Source of the DNA: Arabidopsis thaliana
Lineage: Eukaryota > Streptophyta > Magnoliopsida > Brassicales > Brassicaceae
Length of the DNA: 64,000 nucleotides
Direction: 5' to 3'
Assembly: GCF_000001735.4 (NCBI RefSeq)
Contig: NC_003076.8
Span: 2,604,001-2,668,000, forward strand
Below, piece after piece: positions 27,843-37,640 of the stretch (the stretch's first letter is position 1; the number at the start of each line of letters is the position of its first letter). The position numbers were made by a program, and so were the translations under genes. The notes under the pieces were generated by a model, which was not told where the DNA came from, ran no database searches, and was given only the letters and a program-made list of their open reading frames with translations.

Positions 27843-29374
27843 TCAGATTACAGAAGTTGCTAGCTCCTTAATATCGTCAGAGACTTGTTCGTAGTCTGTC
27901 TTTAACTTTGCAAGTTCTTCTGCAGTTAAATCTCCTTTCGCAGGTTTAAGCATTACCAAGACACAACATGTTGGTCGTTTCGTTGCCCCTGCTTGCGCAA
28001 GATCCTGAATTTCATAAAAAAAATATTGAATATCTTAGCACCACAAAACCGATTAATTGGTAAGATGATAGAAATCAAGAAAGAAAATTGGCTTACTTCT
28101 TTTGAAGGAACGTATACATAAGGAACACCAGCCTCCTCACACAAGATTGGAAGATGAGTAATAACATCAATAGGTGAAATGTTTCCAGCTATTACACATA
28201 ATCTGCACAAACACAAACGTATCACATCAGATACAACATTCAAAACATAAAAGAATTTACTGTTTGCGTAGAAGAAGGAAAAAACAATTAGAAATGTAAA
28301 AATGTGGGTTCAAATCAGGCCCGCAAATCAAAGAACCAATAAGGAACTCAGAGCAGGCACAGACATTTGAAACCCATGATTCAGTTTCCGTGCACAGTAC
28401 CATGCTACAATCATTCTGTTTAATCCAGAGCATCGGCTTAATTGTACACGGATATAACATCAACTATGCAAACAACTATCATAACATCAATGAAAACAAA
28501 CATAATAAGTAACAAAAAGCAGAGAATGTAGATCTAAACCAGGCCGTCTCATCACGAAAAATCAGAGATGGCAGACATGTCGATCTATAGTTTAGTTTCC
28601 GTGCACAGTACCATGCTTCCTTCATTCTATTTTAATCCAGAGCATCGGCTTAATTGTAGACGGCTTTCAAAATCAGCTAAATAAAGAGCTTACACTAGTA
28701 GATAACATCATGAATGATCATAGAAGAACATGTTACCGTTTTCACAAACATAATCACAACACAAACAGAGAATGTGGATCTAAACCAGGCCGTCTAATCA
28801 GGGAAAAAATCAGAGATGGCAGACATGTCGATCCATAGTTCAGTTTCCGTGTACAGTACCATGCTACATTCATTACTTTAATCCAGAGCATCGGCTTATT
28901 TGTACACGGATTTCAAAACTAACTAAGCAATTTGCAGGACAATAACATCAACTAATCAATTAATAACACAAAACATCAACACATATACATCAGCTAAGCC
29001 ATCTGCAACACAAAACAATCATAAATCACACTCAATAAAAAGACAAAGAATGAAAAAACTAACCCTTTCTGGCCTCGTCTTATGCTCTTAACCACTTCTT
29101 TAACTCCTCTCTTCAAACATTTCTTCCCAGCAGCTGACAAAAATTACAGAGCAATACACCAACATGAGCTACTAATCAATATATAATGAGAAATAAAGAA
29201 GATAGAGAGATGTGAAGCGAGCTTGGAACTGAGATTGGTACCTTTTTGAATGAGTTTGAAAGTTCTCTTCTGGAGTTTTTTGCCGGCGAGAGGTTTAGCG
29301 ATAGGAGCAAGAGTAATAGCGTACTTCTTCTTCTCCTTTTGAATCGACTTCTCTGCTTCGGTATCGCTTCCCAT
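27843..29374 (-). CDS. NHP2: NHP2-like L7Ae-family protein of H/ACA snoRNPs
   Basis: Four exons (29374-29242, 29133-29064, 28202-28097, 28004-27843) give 156 aa. The L7Ae/L30e RNA-binding fold covers about residues 45-150, with RRGQKGLCVIAGNISPID (the conserved RNA-contact stretch) and PILCEEAGVPYVYV. The N-terminus is basic and lysine-rich as in other NHP2 proteins. NHP2 is one of four core proteins of box H/ACA snoRNPs, which pseudouridylate rRNA in the nucleolus. The second intron (28203-29063) is by far the longest and holds three H/ACA-like snoRNA units on the same strand. Telo-box and site II elements lie upstream of the start. NHP2 is preferred over the related 15.5K/SNU13 because of the basic N-terminal extension. 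Confidence 0.93.
28300..28451 (-). ncRNA. H/ACA snoRNA candidate 1 in NHP2 intron 2
   Basis: On the minus strand the unit starts CCGTGTACAATTAAGCCG (28451) and ends with an ACA box (28305-28303) three bases before the end. Hairpin 1 (28451-28388) has a lower stem CCGTGTACA/TGTGCACGG. Its pocket strands are AATTAAGCCG and GGTAC around an inner stem ATGCT/AGCAT. The hinge is AAACTG, one base off the H-box consensus ANANNA. Hairpin 2 has a long lower stem (GGGTTTCAAAT/ATTTGAACCC) and pocket strands ATGTCTG and CCTGAT. The pocket-to-box distance is 14 bases in both hairpins, within the 14-16 rule. Hairpin 2 differs from copies 2 and 3 outside the pocket. Predicted targets are two uridines in 18S rRNA (see findings). 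Confidence 0.75.
28524..28663 (-). ncRNA. H/ACA snoRNA candidate 2 in NHP2 intron 2
   Basis: This is a 140-base unit with the same design. Hairpin 1 stem is CCGTCTACA/TGTGCACGG with one C-C mismatch, and its pocket strands are AATTAAGCCG and GGTAC. The hinge AAACTA fits the H box ANANNA exactly. Hairpin 2 lower stem is AGATC/GATCT, inner stem CCATCT/AGACGG (one mismatch), with pocket strands ATGTCTG and CCTGGTTT. The ACA box (28529-28527) is followed by TTC. It is transcribed with NHP2 and would be released from the spliced or processed intron. Confidence 0.78.
28770..28909 (-). ncRNA. H/ACA snoRNA candidate 3 in NHP2 intron 2
   Basis: This is a 140-base unit closest to copy 2. Hairpin 1 lower stem is CCGTGTACA/TGTACACGG, fully paired, where copy 1 has a G-U pair. 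The pocket strands are AAATAAGCCG and GGTAC. Hairpin 2 lower stem is GGATC/GATCC, a compensated change against AGATC/GATCT in copy 2. Pocket strands are ATGTCTG and CCTGGTTT. The hinge is AAACTG, and ACA (28775-28773) is followed by TTC. The paired changes show selection on RNA structure rather than a simple DNA repeat. Confidence 0.78.
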
Positions 29375-29436
29375 ATTTTTTAGCTAGCTAGCTCCAAGTA
29401 ACAAAAATAATGGCGGAAGAGTGTGGCGGAAAAAAC

Positions 29437-29585
29437 TAGGGTTTAGGCGGTTGTTATATGACCAGAAGTGTTAGGGTTTTTATAGAGAAGTGTATTATTG
29501 ACCAGTAAAATATAGGAACCCTAATTTCATATGGGCTTGTTAATGAGGTAAACTGGTTGCATATAATGGCCCAATTATTTGGGCC
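29437..29585 (-). promoter_or_regulatory. Telo-box and site II promoter of NHP2
   Basis: Upstream of the NHP2 start are AAACCCTA telo-boxes (as TAGGGTTT at 29437-29444 and 29472-29479, and AACCCTAA at 29517-29524). Site II motifs follow: TGGGCT at 29532-29537, GGCCCA at 29568-29573 and TGGGCC at 29580-29585. This pairing is the standard signature of Arabidopsis ribosomal-protein and ribosome-biogenesis promoters and fits coordinated growth-linked expression of NHP2 and its intronic RNAs. Confidence 0.75.
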
Positions 29586-30921
29586 TTCATACAGACTAAG
29601 ATTTGCTACATTCATTGACTTTTGACTTTGAGATATTGTATGTTGTTTAGCTTGAAAATCAAAAAAATCAAATCCGACCAAAAAAAAAAAAAAAAATCAA
29701 ATTTTCCTTAAGATAATGTTAGTTACTGTAGCTGGTGAATGTTATTTAACCACATTCTCGCAAATAAATTCCAACGATTAGTATGAGGTTTTTTATCGGA
29801 TGCTCAGATGAAAAGACTTTTTTAAAAACTTCACCAAGTGATTTTGCTTTATCCATGACATCCATTATCTATATATATTACCAAAAAACAGTATGATTCT
29901 ATTACCAAAACGTGTTTCTAACTTGCTTGAGGAAATGTACAAACAACTAACAAAAAGCCATAAGTGAAGATTGATGTTTGGAGCTTGAATGTCATTGTCG
30001 GGTCAATAAGTACGTAGGAATATCATGGGGATGGAGATCAGTGTTTGCGTTAGCAATTAACAATTTTCGGTTTCATCATATATAGTAGAAAATAATGAAC
30101 TTAATCACAAAACAAAACAGTGGATAATCCAAAAAGCAGCTCAAGGCATGGCAGAGTTTACATATTTTTGGAGTGAATTGATTCTTGTTGTTAAAAACTC
30201 AACATCAAATCAGCTTCATGAACTTGAAACGCTTCTAAAGCATAGATATCAGAGTGAAGGATTAAGAACAAGTACCCACAGATGTCATCCTCGCTTCACC
30301 ACTGATACATCGCCTACTACAATATATAGGAGACTGCAATTGATTTCACTGGTCCAGAGAAAGCAAATTTAGATGCCAACTTCTATCTCACCTACAAATG
30401 TATAAAGGGCATTGTTACAAGAACACAGGAAAATTTGTACCGATTTATACAATGGCAAATTTGTACCGATTTGTACCTACAAATGTACCGATTTATAAAG
30501 AGAAATCTTGCATGTTGGAAAAAAGCAAGAAAATTTTGAAGCTAGACTTTTTGATACATGAAACAAAACACAACACTTTTTCAGGAACATTGTTTGGTCA
30601 GACGAAGTAAGCAACCTACAAGAATCTGAACTTCTTTTTAATTATCCAACGCCAAATCTACTTGATAAACATTAAGATAAAGCTAAGGCGCTTATCAGTC
30701 AACTACACACTTCAATAACAAGCACTTCATTAACTGAAAAAACAAACAAACTAAAGAGGTCGAATTCTCACCAGAAACAACAGTCACCTCTTCATCTGCT
30801 CTCTAAGAACACAAAATCCTCAGCTTTCCCAGAAAAGTAATCGGACTTGACTCTGTTTTCCCTCACTTTTTTCTTCTTTCAAAAACCAATAAACAAAAAG
30901 ATTCAAGTCAATAAGAAAGAT
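29586..30921. other. Intergenic region between NHP2 and MIR162A
   Basis: About 1.3 kb with no gene I can support. A short motif TGTACCGATTT occurs three times (30436-30446, 30462-30472, 30484-30494). The right end probably contains the 3' part of the primary MIR162A transcript. Confidence 0.5.
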
Positions 30922-31030
30922 ACAAGAGGCAAACGCTGGATGCAGAGGTTTATCGATCTATTCATGCTTTTACATTTTTAATGTGTTCACAGGAAGAGAT
31001 CGATGAACCGCTGCCTCCAGCGACTCTCAC
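30922..31030 (-). ncRNA. MIR162A: MIR162A precursor hairpin
   Basis: The minus strand of 30956-30936 is mature miR162, beginning TCGATAAACC and ending GCATCCAG. The minus strand of 31019-30998 is its star, beginning TGGAGGCAGC and ending TCATCGATC. The two arms pair imperfectly around a loop of about 40 bases, with miR162 on the 3' arm. From established knowledge, miR162 targets DICER-LIKE1 mRNA and makes a negative feedback on miRNA biogenesis. The hairpin lies in its own transcription unit between NHP2 and NF-YB12, divergent from NF-YB12. Confidence 0.97.
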
Positions 31031-31414
31031 TCTTCTTCCAACTAAACTCCAAAATGTCAACGAAACATAAATTTTCCGAATCGGATCAAACGAAACACAT
31101 CAGATCTGAAAATTCAACAGTCAAAATCTATACCACAAGTAGTAAATAGCTGGATCTTTATTGCCTTATGAAACCAAATGGACAAAAACATATACCCTAG
31201 ATTACACACATGCATCTGCAGACAAACTGGGAGAAAGAGAATCAGTGTGATGATAGAGATATGTCAAATTAATGAATCCAACAAAGAAAGAAAAAGGAAA
31301 CAGAGAGATGAAAGTTTTAACCAGGAATCTTCTTGACCAGATACCATTTGTGATTCTCTGATTTGCCTATTGGCCTACTACATCCCTCCTCTCTCTCTAT
31401 CTTTTAATAACAAA

Positions 31415-31422
31415 CTTTATAG
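31415..31422 (-). promoter_or_regulatory. Probable TATA box of MIR162A
   Basis: The minus strand reads CTATAAAG here, followed within about 40 bases by a GAGAGAGAG-rich stretch where transcription could start (around 31388). That places the start about 360 bases before the hairpin, a usual distance for a plant pri-miRNA. The call rests on position and motif only. Confidence 0.45.
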
Positions 31423-32203
31423 ATCTGGTTTTTTCTTCTAGAACTAAAATGTATTTGATTCATATTTATAACTAAAATGTATCTAAAAGTCTCATAACAT
31501 ATTTGTCCAAGAAAAAATTGTAGTAACATAGTTATTGAATTTGAATATCATAAGATTTAGGAAGACATTTTAAAAATCATATTTGAATAACATGTAACAT
31601 GAATAACATACTAAAAAGAAGAATGACATGGAGTTGGAAATAAATCAAACTCTTACAAAATACTTCAAAATTCAATACATCCCCTAATTTCTCTGATTAA
31701 CCAGTGGACTAAAAAGCGGATGATTTGTTCAAAACCAAAAAAAAAAAAAAAAACTTGGGCTGAAATGGGTCGTGTCTGCTGCAAGCAAGCCTACATATGT
31801 AATGTTCGGTAAAAAGCCCATTTCATTTGTCTTAAAAAATAACGAAATTAGATCTTACGCGCCGTCAATCACTTTAAGGCAAAAGTGAAAGTCACGCACT
31901 TACTTCTGGTCTTATGTTTTTTTGCCCTAATCGACTTCTGCGTAGAGAAACCGAAAAAGGAGAGAGAAAATCCGCCGATAAGATTCCGTACGACTGCACG
32001 TCTCCGATCTCGCCGTGAATCTGTCTCGAGAGTCTGTTAACTCACCGGATCTCCGTCGTTGATCTGCCTCTGTTTCGATCCGTGTTAAACTCGGTAAAGT
32101 CTATCTCTGTTTTCTCCTTTGTTCTTCATCTTATAACTTCGCGGTCTAGATCTTCCGGTAATCTGATTTTCCTTTTGAATTCTGATCATGTAGATTTAAA
32201 ACT
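31423..32203. other. Divergent intergenic region between MIR162A and NF-YB12
   Basis: About 780 bp. It is AT-rich with an A-run near 31738-31754, then a GC-richer NF-YB12 leader from about 31920. The leader seems to contain an intron border (GGTAAAG near 32093), so the NF-YB12 5' UTR may be spliced. Confidence 0.5.
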
Positions 32204-33125
32204 ATGGATCCGATGGATATAGTTGGAAAATCAAAGGAAGATGCTTCGCTTCCGAAAGGTTCGGTCTCGTTTCCTTCTTTGGATCGATCTACTACTTAAT
32301 TTTTGGTTCTGTCAATTTCTTGGTTAAATTGAAAGATTTTGTAAATCTAGCTCTAGCTATGGCTTCAGGTTACTCAATGCAATGACTCTGTATTTTTGTC
32401 TGATAAAAAATATGTTTGTTCTTTCAGCTACCATGACGAAAATTATAAAGGAGATGTTACCCGCAGATGTTCGTGTTGCTAGAGATGCTCAAGATCTATT
32501 GATTGAGTGTTGTGTAGGTAATGATTATTAGTCTTGAGATTTATGAATGCGAACATTGTTTCAAATTTGCTTATTTCATTACTTATGATGTTCAAATTTG
32601 TTTATTGTAGAGTTCATAAATCTTATATCGTCGGAGTCGAATGAAGTGTGTAACAAAGAGGATAAACGAACAATAGCCCCTGAGCACGTACTCAAAGCTT
32701 TACAGGTTTGGTGTTACATTCAGCTCAGTCTGATACATCTATGTGAAATATATACATGTTTTGTAATCTTGATTTTGTTAAACACAGGTTCTTGGCTTTG
32801 GGGAATACGTAGAAGAAGTTTATGCCGCGTATGAGCAACATAAATATGAAACCATGGTAACCATCATCTCCTAGCTCACAATAAGATCCAGACTTGAATG
32901 AAATTATAATCAGTATCATTTGTGTTATTGCCAATTCTGCAGCAGGATTCGCAGAGAAGTGTGAAGATGAATAGCGGAGCAGAGATGACGGAAGAAGAGG
33001 CGGCAGCGGAACAACAGAGGATGTTTGCAGAAGCTCGAGCAAGAATGAATGGAGGTGTTACAGTTCCTCAACCAGAGCAACTAGAAGAACCCCAACAACA
33101 ACAACAAACAAGTCTACAAAGCTAA
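32204..33125 (+). CDS. NF-YB12: NF-YB12, Dr1/NC2-beta-like histone-fold protein
   Basis: Five exons (32204-32258, 32428-32517, 32611-32705, 32788-32856, 32943-33125) give 163 aa. The histone fold starts at LPKATMTKIIKEMLPADVRV and includes ARDAQDLL, CCVEFINLISSESNEVC and RTIAPEHVLKAL. This is the Dr1 (NC2-beta) signature rather than a CCAAT-binding NF-YB one, so it is a TBP-binding repressor subunit that pairs with NC2-alpha. The C-terminus is acidic and then Gln-rich. The last acceptor is a NAGNAG site (GCAGCAG, 32937-32945), so isoforms with and without one Gln are possible. The NF-YB12 name follows the Arabidopsis family numbering. Confidence 0.93.
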
Positions 33126-34384
33126 TCAACAAAACCGCAAAGGAATCCCTTATTTTAACATTATCCTTTTGACTTCTTTTTCTTTCTAGCAATATCTCTG
33201 TAAAGTGCAAAATTCGTCGCGTCTTGGTGTTGATATGCTCTTTACATTTTTTAACTTAGGGTTGTGTTTTTTCCCCTTTCTTTGAATCTAAAATCACTTA
33301 GGTGATTCAGATGTAATTAGTAAGGTTTTTATTGAATCTTAGCAACTAGTGTCATTCGAATCCAAATCCCCTTAAATTATGTGTAACTTCATAATTCTGA
33401 AGTCTTGAATCCATTTCTAGTCTGATCACCAAATCTGGATTCCTTTGTACGGCTTCAACATTGAAGCATCTAAACCGGAGAAACTTACCCGGTTTCTTTT
33501 CCCAAACCATGGAATTAAACCAAGGGCTAGAGGAGAGGAGTTGGACCACTCTTGGATGTCTAATCAACTGTTTAATTTATTAGTTAAGAGTAATTTTGGT
33601 TAGGCAAAGAAGAATGGATTTAACTCTCTCGCCGACATTTTGCGGACTTCTTCTTTGTCAAACACACACACTTCGTTTTCTGCCTTTCAAAGTTTTTTAT
33701 TTTATCCAGTAATAAGTAATCTAATAATTTTTATAAGTAGATAATTATTTCTACGTAATCAGAATCTCACAATATTTTCGACTTCATTTGTAAAAATGTA
33801 TCGAGCACTTTTATTTTTTTAATATTATAATTATTCTTCTAGAAAAAAAATTACTTAAAACTTTTATAAAGATCTGATTTCACCCATTTCTGTCATCAAT
33901 TAATTAAATAAATTTTTGCTGTTTCAGCTCGATTTAATTTGCAAAGCTTAGTCTTAATAATGCAATAATTAATTACAATACGAATTAGTTTTGCTTTGTT
34001 TCTCTTTTTAAGCGTCATTAAATAAAAATTATGGTATAACTCCAATTCCACCGCTGCGACGAGAGAGGAGCACAGAGATCTCTCGTTTCGTTTTTCCCGG
34101 AAAATCTGAGGAAATAAAATTAAGCAAAAGTTTCCATCGATCCTCTGAGAAAAAATTCGACTCTCTAGTCCACGAGTTTTTTTTTTGTTCACCTCTCTCT
34201 TTTTCGTTAATCTCTCTCAAACAACGCCTCTTCATCATTTCCTTGTAATTCACTTTCTTCTCCGTTTTTTTTTTTTTTGAATCTCTCTTCGTCCTTCGCC
34301 GTTTCGATTTCTTGTTTCCTCTACTTGATGATGAAATTTTGATCAGATCTAGTGTAGAATAGTTAGGATTTACCCAGAGAGATT
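33126..34384. other. NF-YB12 3' flank and LysM gene leader
   Basis: The left 200 bases should be NF-YB12 3' UTR, and from about 34030 the sequence becomes CT-rich as in a 5' leader. A minus-strand open frame at 33352-33567 has no ATG at its start and is not called. Confidence 0.5.
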
Positions 34385-36508
34385 ATGTTTATGGATCGAG
34401 AGAGACGGAGTTCTGGTCGTAATGGGACTCCTGAATATAGCAATGGCAAATTCCGAGATGATAATGGTTTTGGATTCTTAGATCGATTGGAAAATTGCCG
34501 TGAGAAGAGTCCTCCTAGATCGAAGATCCTTCGGATCCCGTCTCCGACCTCGTCTCCTCCACCTTCTAGCTCTTCTCCGCCATTTCATGGTTCCAATTCG
34601 CCTGACCGTGGATATATCGAACACCGCATCTCCAAGTTTGATACTCTCGCCGGCGTTGCCATCAAATACGGTGTTGAGGTATAATTCTGCTAACGATTTA
34701 GGTTTGGTTTGTGTAGTGATGGCTATTTCCAGCTCCAGAATATTTGACTTTGGTTAAGGTTGTTGAGTAATATTGACATACAACGGTATTTTTATTAGAG
34801 GCAAAAGGTAGAATTAATGGTACTGGTAAAAAGCATTAGGATTTTTTTTTGTTTGTGTGGGAATTGACGCATGATGAAGAACAACACATGAGGAAAAAGT
34901 TATTTGTCAGAGAGAGCTGGATTATTTCTAAATTGTATAAGCTTCGCTTTTGATGCTGGATTATTCCTAATCGTTGTTCTTATTTTTTTCTTTGTGTTGT
35001 GAAACTTTCTACTTCAGGTTGCAGATGTGAAAAAGATGAATAACCTTGTTACTGATCTTCAAATGTTTGCTCTCAAGTCTCTTCAGATTCCGTTACCTGG
35101 GAGACATCCTCCTTCTCCATGTTTATCTAATGGCTCCTTAAACCATGGGTACTAATAAAGCTTATTACTTTTAAATGATTTATTATTTGCTATCATTTAA
35201 GTTCCAGTGATGGATTCTTATAGCTGATTGTTGTTGATGCTTTGTTGCATTTTGTGTTCCACCATCAGCAGAGCAGTTGTTGATGCTTTGTTGCATTAGT
35301 TTGCATTTTGTTGCATTTTGTGTTCCACCATCAGCAGAGCAGTTGTTGATGCTTTGTTGCATTAGTTTGCATTTTGTTGCATTTTGTGTTCCACCATCAG
35401 CAGAGCAGTTTACACCATCAGCAGAGCATTTTGTTTCTTATTTCTTAATTTATTCAAAGAGCCCTATACCAGCTTTTCTTGATTGGTAAAATGGTTTTGG
35501 TACTTTGCTGTAAAAGTCTCAGCGAAGGTAGAACTAGGATCCTATTTTCTTTATATCACCTGCAGAACTAGAAATTCTATAGGAAACATCTCAATTTCGA
35601 GACAAACAACTAGTGCCTTTAGTTGTGTTGGACTGAAACTGCATATTATCATTATGGAGTAATCCTCTTTTCATGGCTCTAATACATGGAATCTTATTTG
35701 CAGAGAGGGATGTTCATGCCACGAACCGGAATCACCAAACCATAGCGAACAGGAAGTGTTTGACTCATTTCAGTCTCTGAGATTGAAATCTTCGGAAAAG
35801 AAAGTTTCTCCAGCCATGTACTCACTGCAAGGTTATTACGGGCTAAAACCAGCAGACAGAACAGTCTCTGATGGAGGATGCTTCGAGATGGGAAATTACA
35901 AGACGGAAACTTCTCATCATATCTTCAACAACGGTGATAACGGATATCTCAGACCTTTCCCATCCACAAATACTCCCTTAAATCACCACAGGAAATCTAG
36001 AAGCTTGGTCAATGCGCTTATCGAAGAGGTTAACCAATCACCTGATAATAATACTCAAGAACCAACATCTGATAAGTTTATGAGAAGACGCCAAAAATCT
36101 GAGGCCGATTTTTCATCCCGGACTCCAGAACTTGTGTTGAAAGAAGAGAACGGTAGCAGCAATGGCGGATTTTTATCAATAGCTGGAAAAGGCTTAGCTT
36201 TGAGATCGAAAGCGTCAAGCAGAACCAATCTAGCAGCAGAATCTGAGAACGGTAATTTCAATCCGGTATCAATGAACTTGATGGATGCTCCAGTTTCAGA
36301 CAGCTTTAGCAGTGTAAGAAAATCGTCGAGTGCATCGAGTCTACAAGATCCAGATGGTAACAGCAATAATGGTTCGTTGTCGCTATGGCCAACGTCAAAG
36401 TGGAGCTTGAAACCGGATTTGCTTACACCTGCGGCCATTACAAGTTCCATCTTTGATGGATTACCAAAGCCTTTAACTGGTCGAAGAAACAAAACGGCTC
36501 TGGACTAA
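34385..36508 (+). CDS. LysM-domain protein without secretion signal
   Basis: Three exons (34385-34678, 35018-35148, 35704-36508) give 409 aa. A single LysM domain covers about residues 78-126 (YIEHRISKFDTLAGVAIKYG, then VADVKKMNNL and the IPLPG end). The N-terminus is charged and Ser/Pro-rich with no signal peptide, and there is no membrane segment. It therefore belongs with the intracellular LysM proteins of plants (LYP/LysMn type), not the chitin receptors. The C-terminal 280 residues are low-complexity, rich in Ser and Asn, with several RxxS-like sites. Function is unknown; animal relatives of the single-domain type (LysMD1-4) are also intracellular. Intron 2 contains a 66-bp tandem repeat. 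Confidence 0.9.
35228..35431. repeat. 66-bp minisatellite in LysM gene intron 2
   Basis: The unit starts GTTGTTGATGCTTTGTTGCA and ends CACCATCAGCAGAGCA. Two full 66-base copies are flanked on the left by a copy lacking an internal block and on the right by a short remnant (ACACCATCAGCAGAGCA). The unit length is a multiple of three and the repeat stays open in one frame, but it lies between good splice sites and is noncoding. Confidence 0.85.
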
Positions 36509-37464
36509 ACACAAGGTCAGTTTCTGGTTATTTATAACTGCCTTATTCTTTTTTGGGGTACTATACAAATCAATTGTCAAAAGAAGCTATTTAGCTTAAT
36601 GCGGAGTAAATACAAAAGTAAAGAGATTAGAGGAAAACAAAATTGAAGGAAGGAAGAAAGAAAAACTTCCGGAAATTGAAATTTATAAGGAAGCTTCTGA
36701 TGATGTAATGATTGGGTCTTTTTTGTAAGTTATATTCTGTACCATTTTCTGGGTGGGGGTTGTATCGACAAAATCTGTAGCGTAGTTTTATTTTATTTTT
36801 GATTTAATGATACATTGTCACAACACATACTAAAATGTATTTTTAATGCATTCATTAAATAATGCTTTTATTAAAGTACAAAGGCTCTTTGTATGTTTGG
36901 TGTACCCTTTTTTATTCAACCACAACTCGAATTCAGCCAAAATGAAACTGTTCTTTATGCTTTTTATATGATCCATTTGTTTGTTTACTATAAAGTTTCT
37001 CTCAAATCATTGTCTGATTGAAGAAGAAAGAATATTGCTTTCCAGACATAATCGGGGTTGTGCTATCTAATCAATTGACTAAATAGTACCGAGTCTACCG
37101 ACGCACAGTGTGAACGTGTTAGCTCCACCGCTATGAAAATCCTGAAATTCATTGCCTTCTTCTCAGGCTTTATTTTGCCATTGGCTTTTTGGCAGTTAGT
37201 ATTATGAATTTATGATCCAGTCTAATTTAAGAACATATGGGTCAGTTTTCTGCGAGCAGATCTAACTTATCAAATTCTCTCAAGAATCAATAATAAAATG
37301 TTAATCCAACAAATCTACAAAAATTTGCAAGTGTTTAAAAATATAAAACATCTAACCAGACTTCAATCCTCGACCTATCTACTATGTCAAATAGACATGA
37401 TACAAAAATAGAAAGTCCCCGTTGATGACTGCTTCTGACACCACCAATGCTTCCATTGCCGCTC
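36509..37464. other. LysM gene 3' flank
   Basis: The first 300 bases are the likely 3' UTR. The rest is AT-rich with no recognised feature up to the MIR834A hairpin. Confidence 0.5.
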
Positions 37465-37640
37465 ACGCTATCGGCATTACCACCGCTACTGCTACCAACG
37501 TGTCATACCAGCTGCTACTATCACCGTTTCCACTTGCATGAATTTTCTTGTGATGGCCGTAATAGTGGTGGCAGCAACGGTTAAAAGGATGGCTTAACAT
37601 GTTCGTAGCAGAAGCGGTGGTGATTTTGGCTGTCGCTGAA
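37465..37640 (-). ncRNA. MIR834A: MIR834A precursor hairpin
   Basis: The minus strand of 37497-37477 reads TGGTAGCAGT and ends GCGGTGGTAA, which is the miR834 sequence as I remember it. The 5' arm partner is the minus strand of about 37625-37603 (TCACCACCGCTTCTGCTACG). It pairs almost fully with the mature region across a loop of about 105 bases. A second, weaker partner (37563-37580) lies inside the loop. miR834 is a young, Arabidopsis-specific family. The hairpin is long and repetitive, as expected of a recently formed MIRNA. Confidence 0.85.

Noticed and set aside
28300-28325. GGTTCAAATC resembling a tRNA T-arm
   Set aside because: No acceptor, D-arm or anticodon structure surrounds it; it is the lower stem of snoRNA candidate 1.
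28536-28560. GTGATGA resembling a C box of a C/D snoRNA in copy 2
   Set aside because: The motif is not kept in copies 1 and 3 and no D box pairs with it, whereas the H/ACA design fits all three copies.
33352-33567. Minus-strand 71-codon frame with protein-like composition
   Set aside because: It starts at TTG, has no upstream ATG, and overlaps the probable NF-YB12 3' UTR. No homology is recognised.
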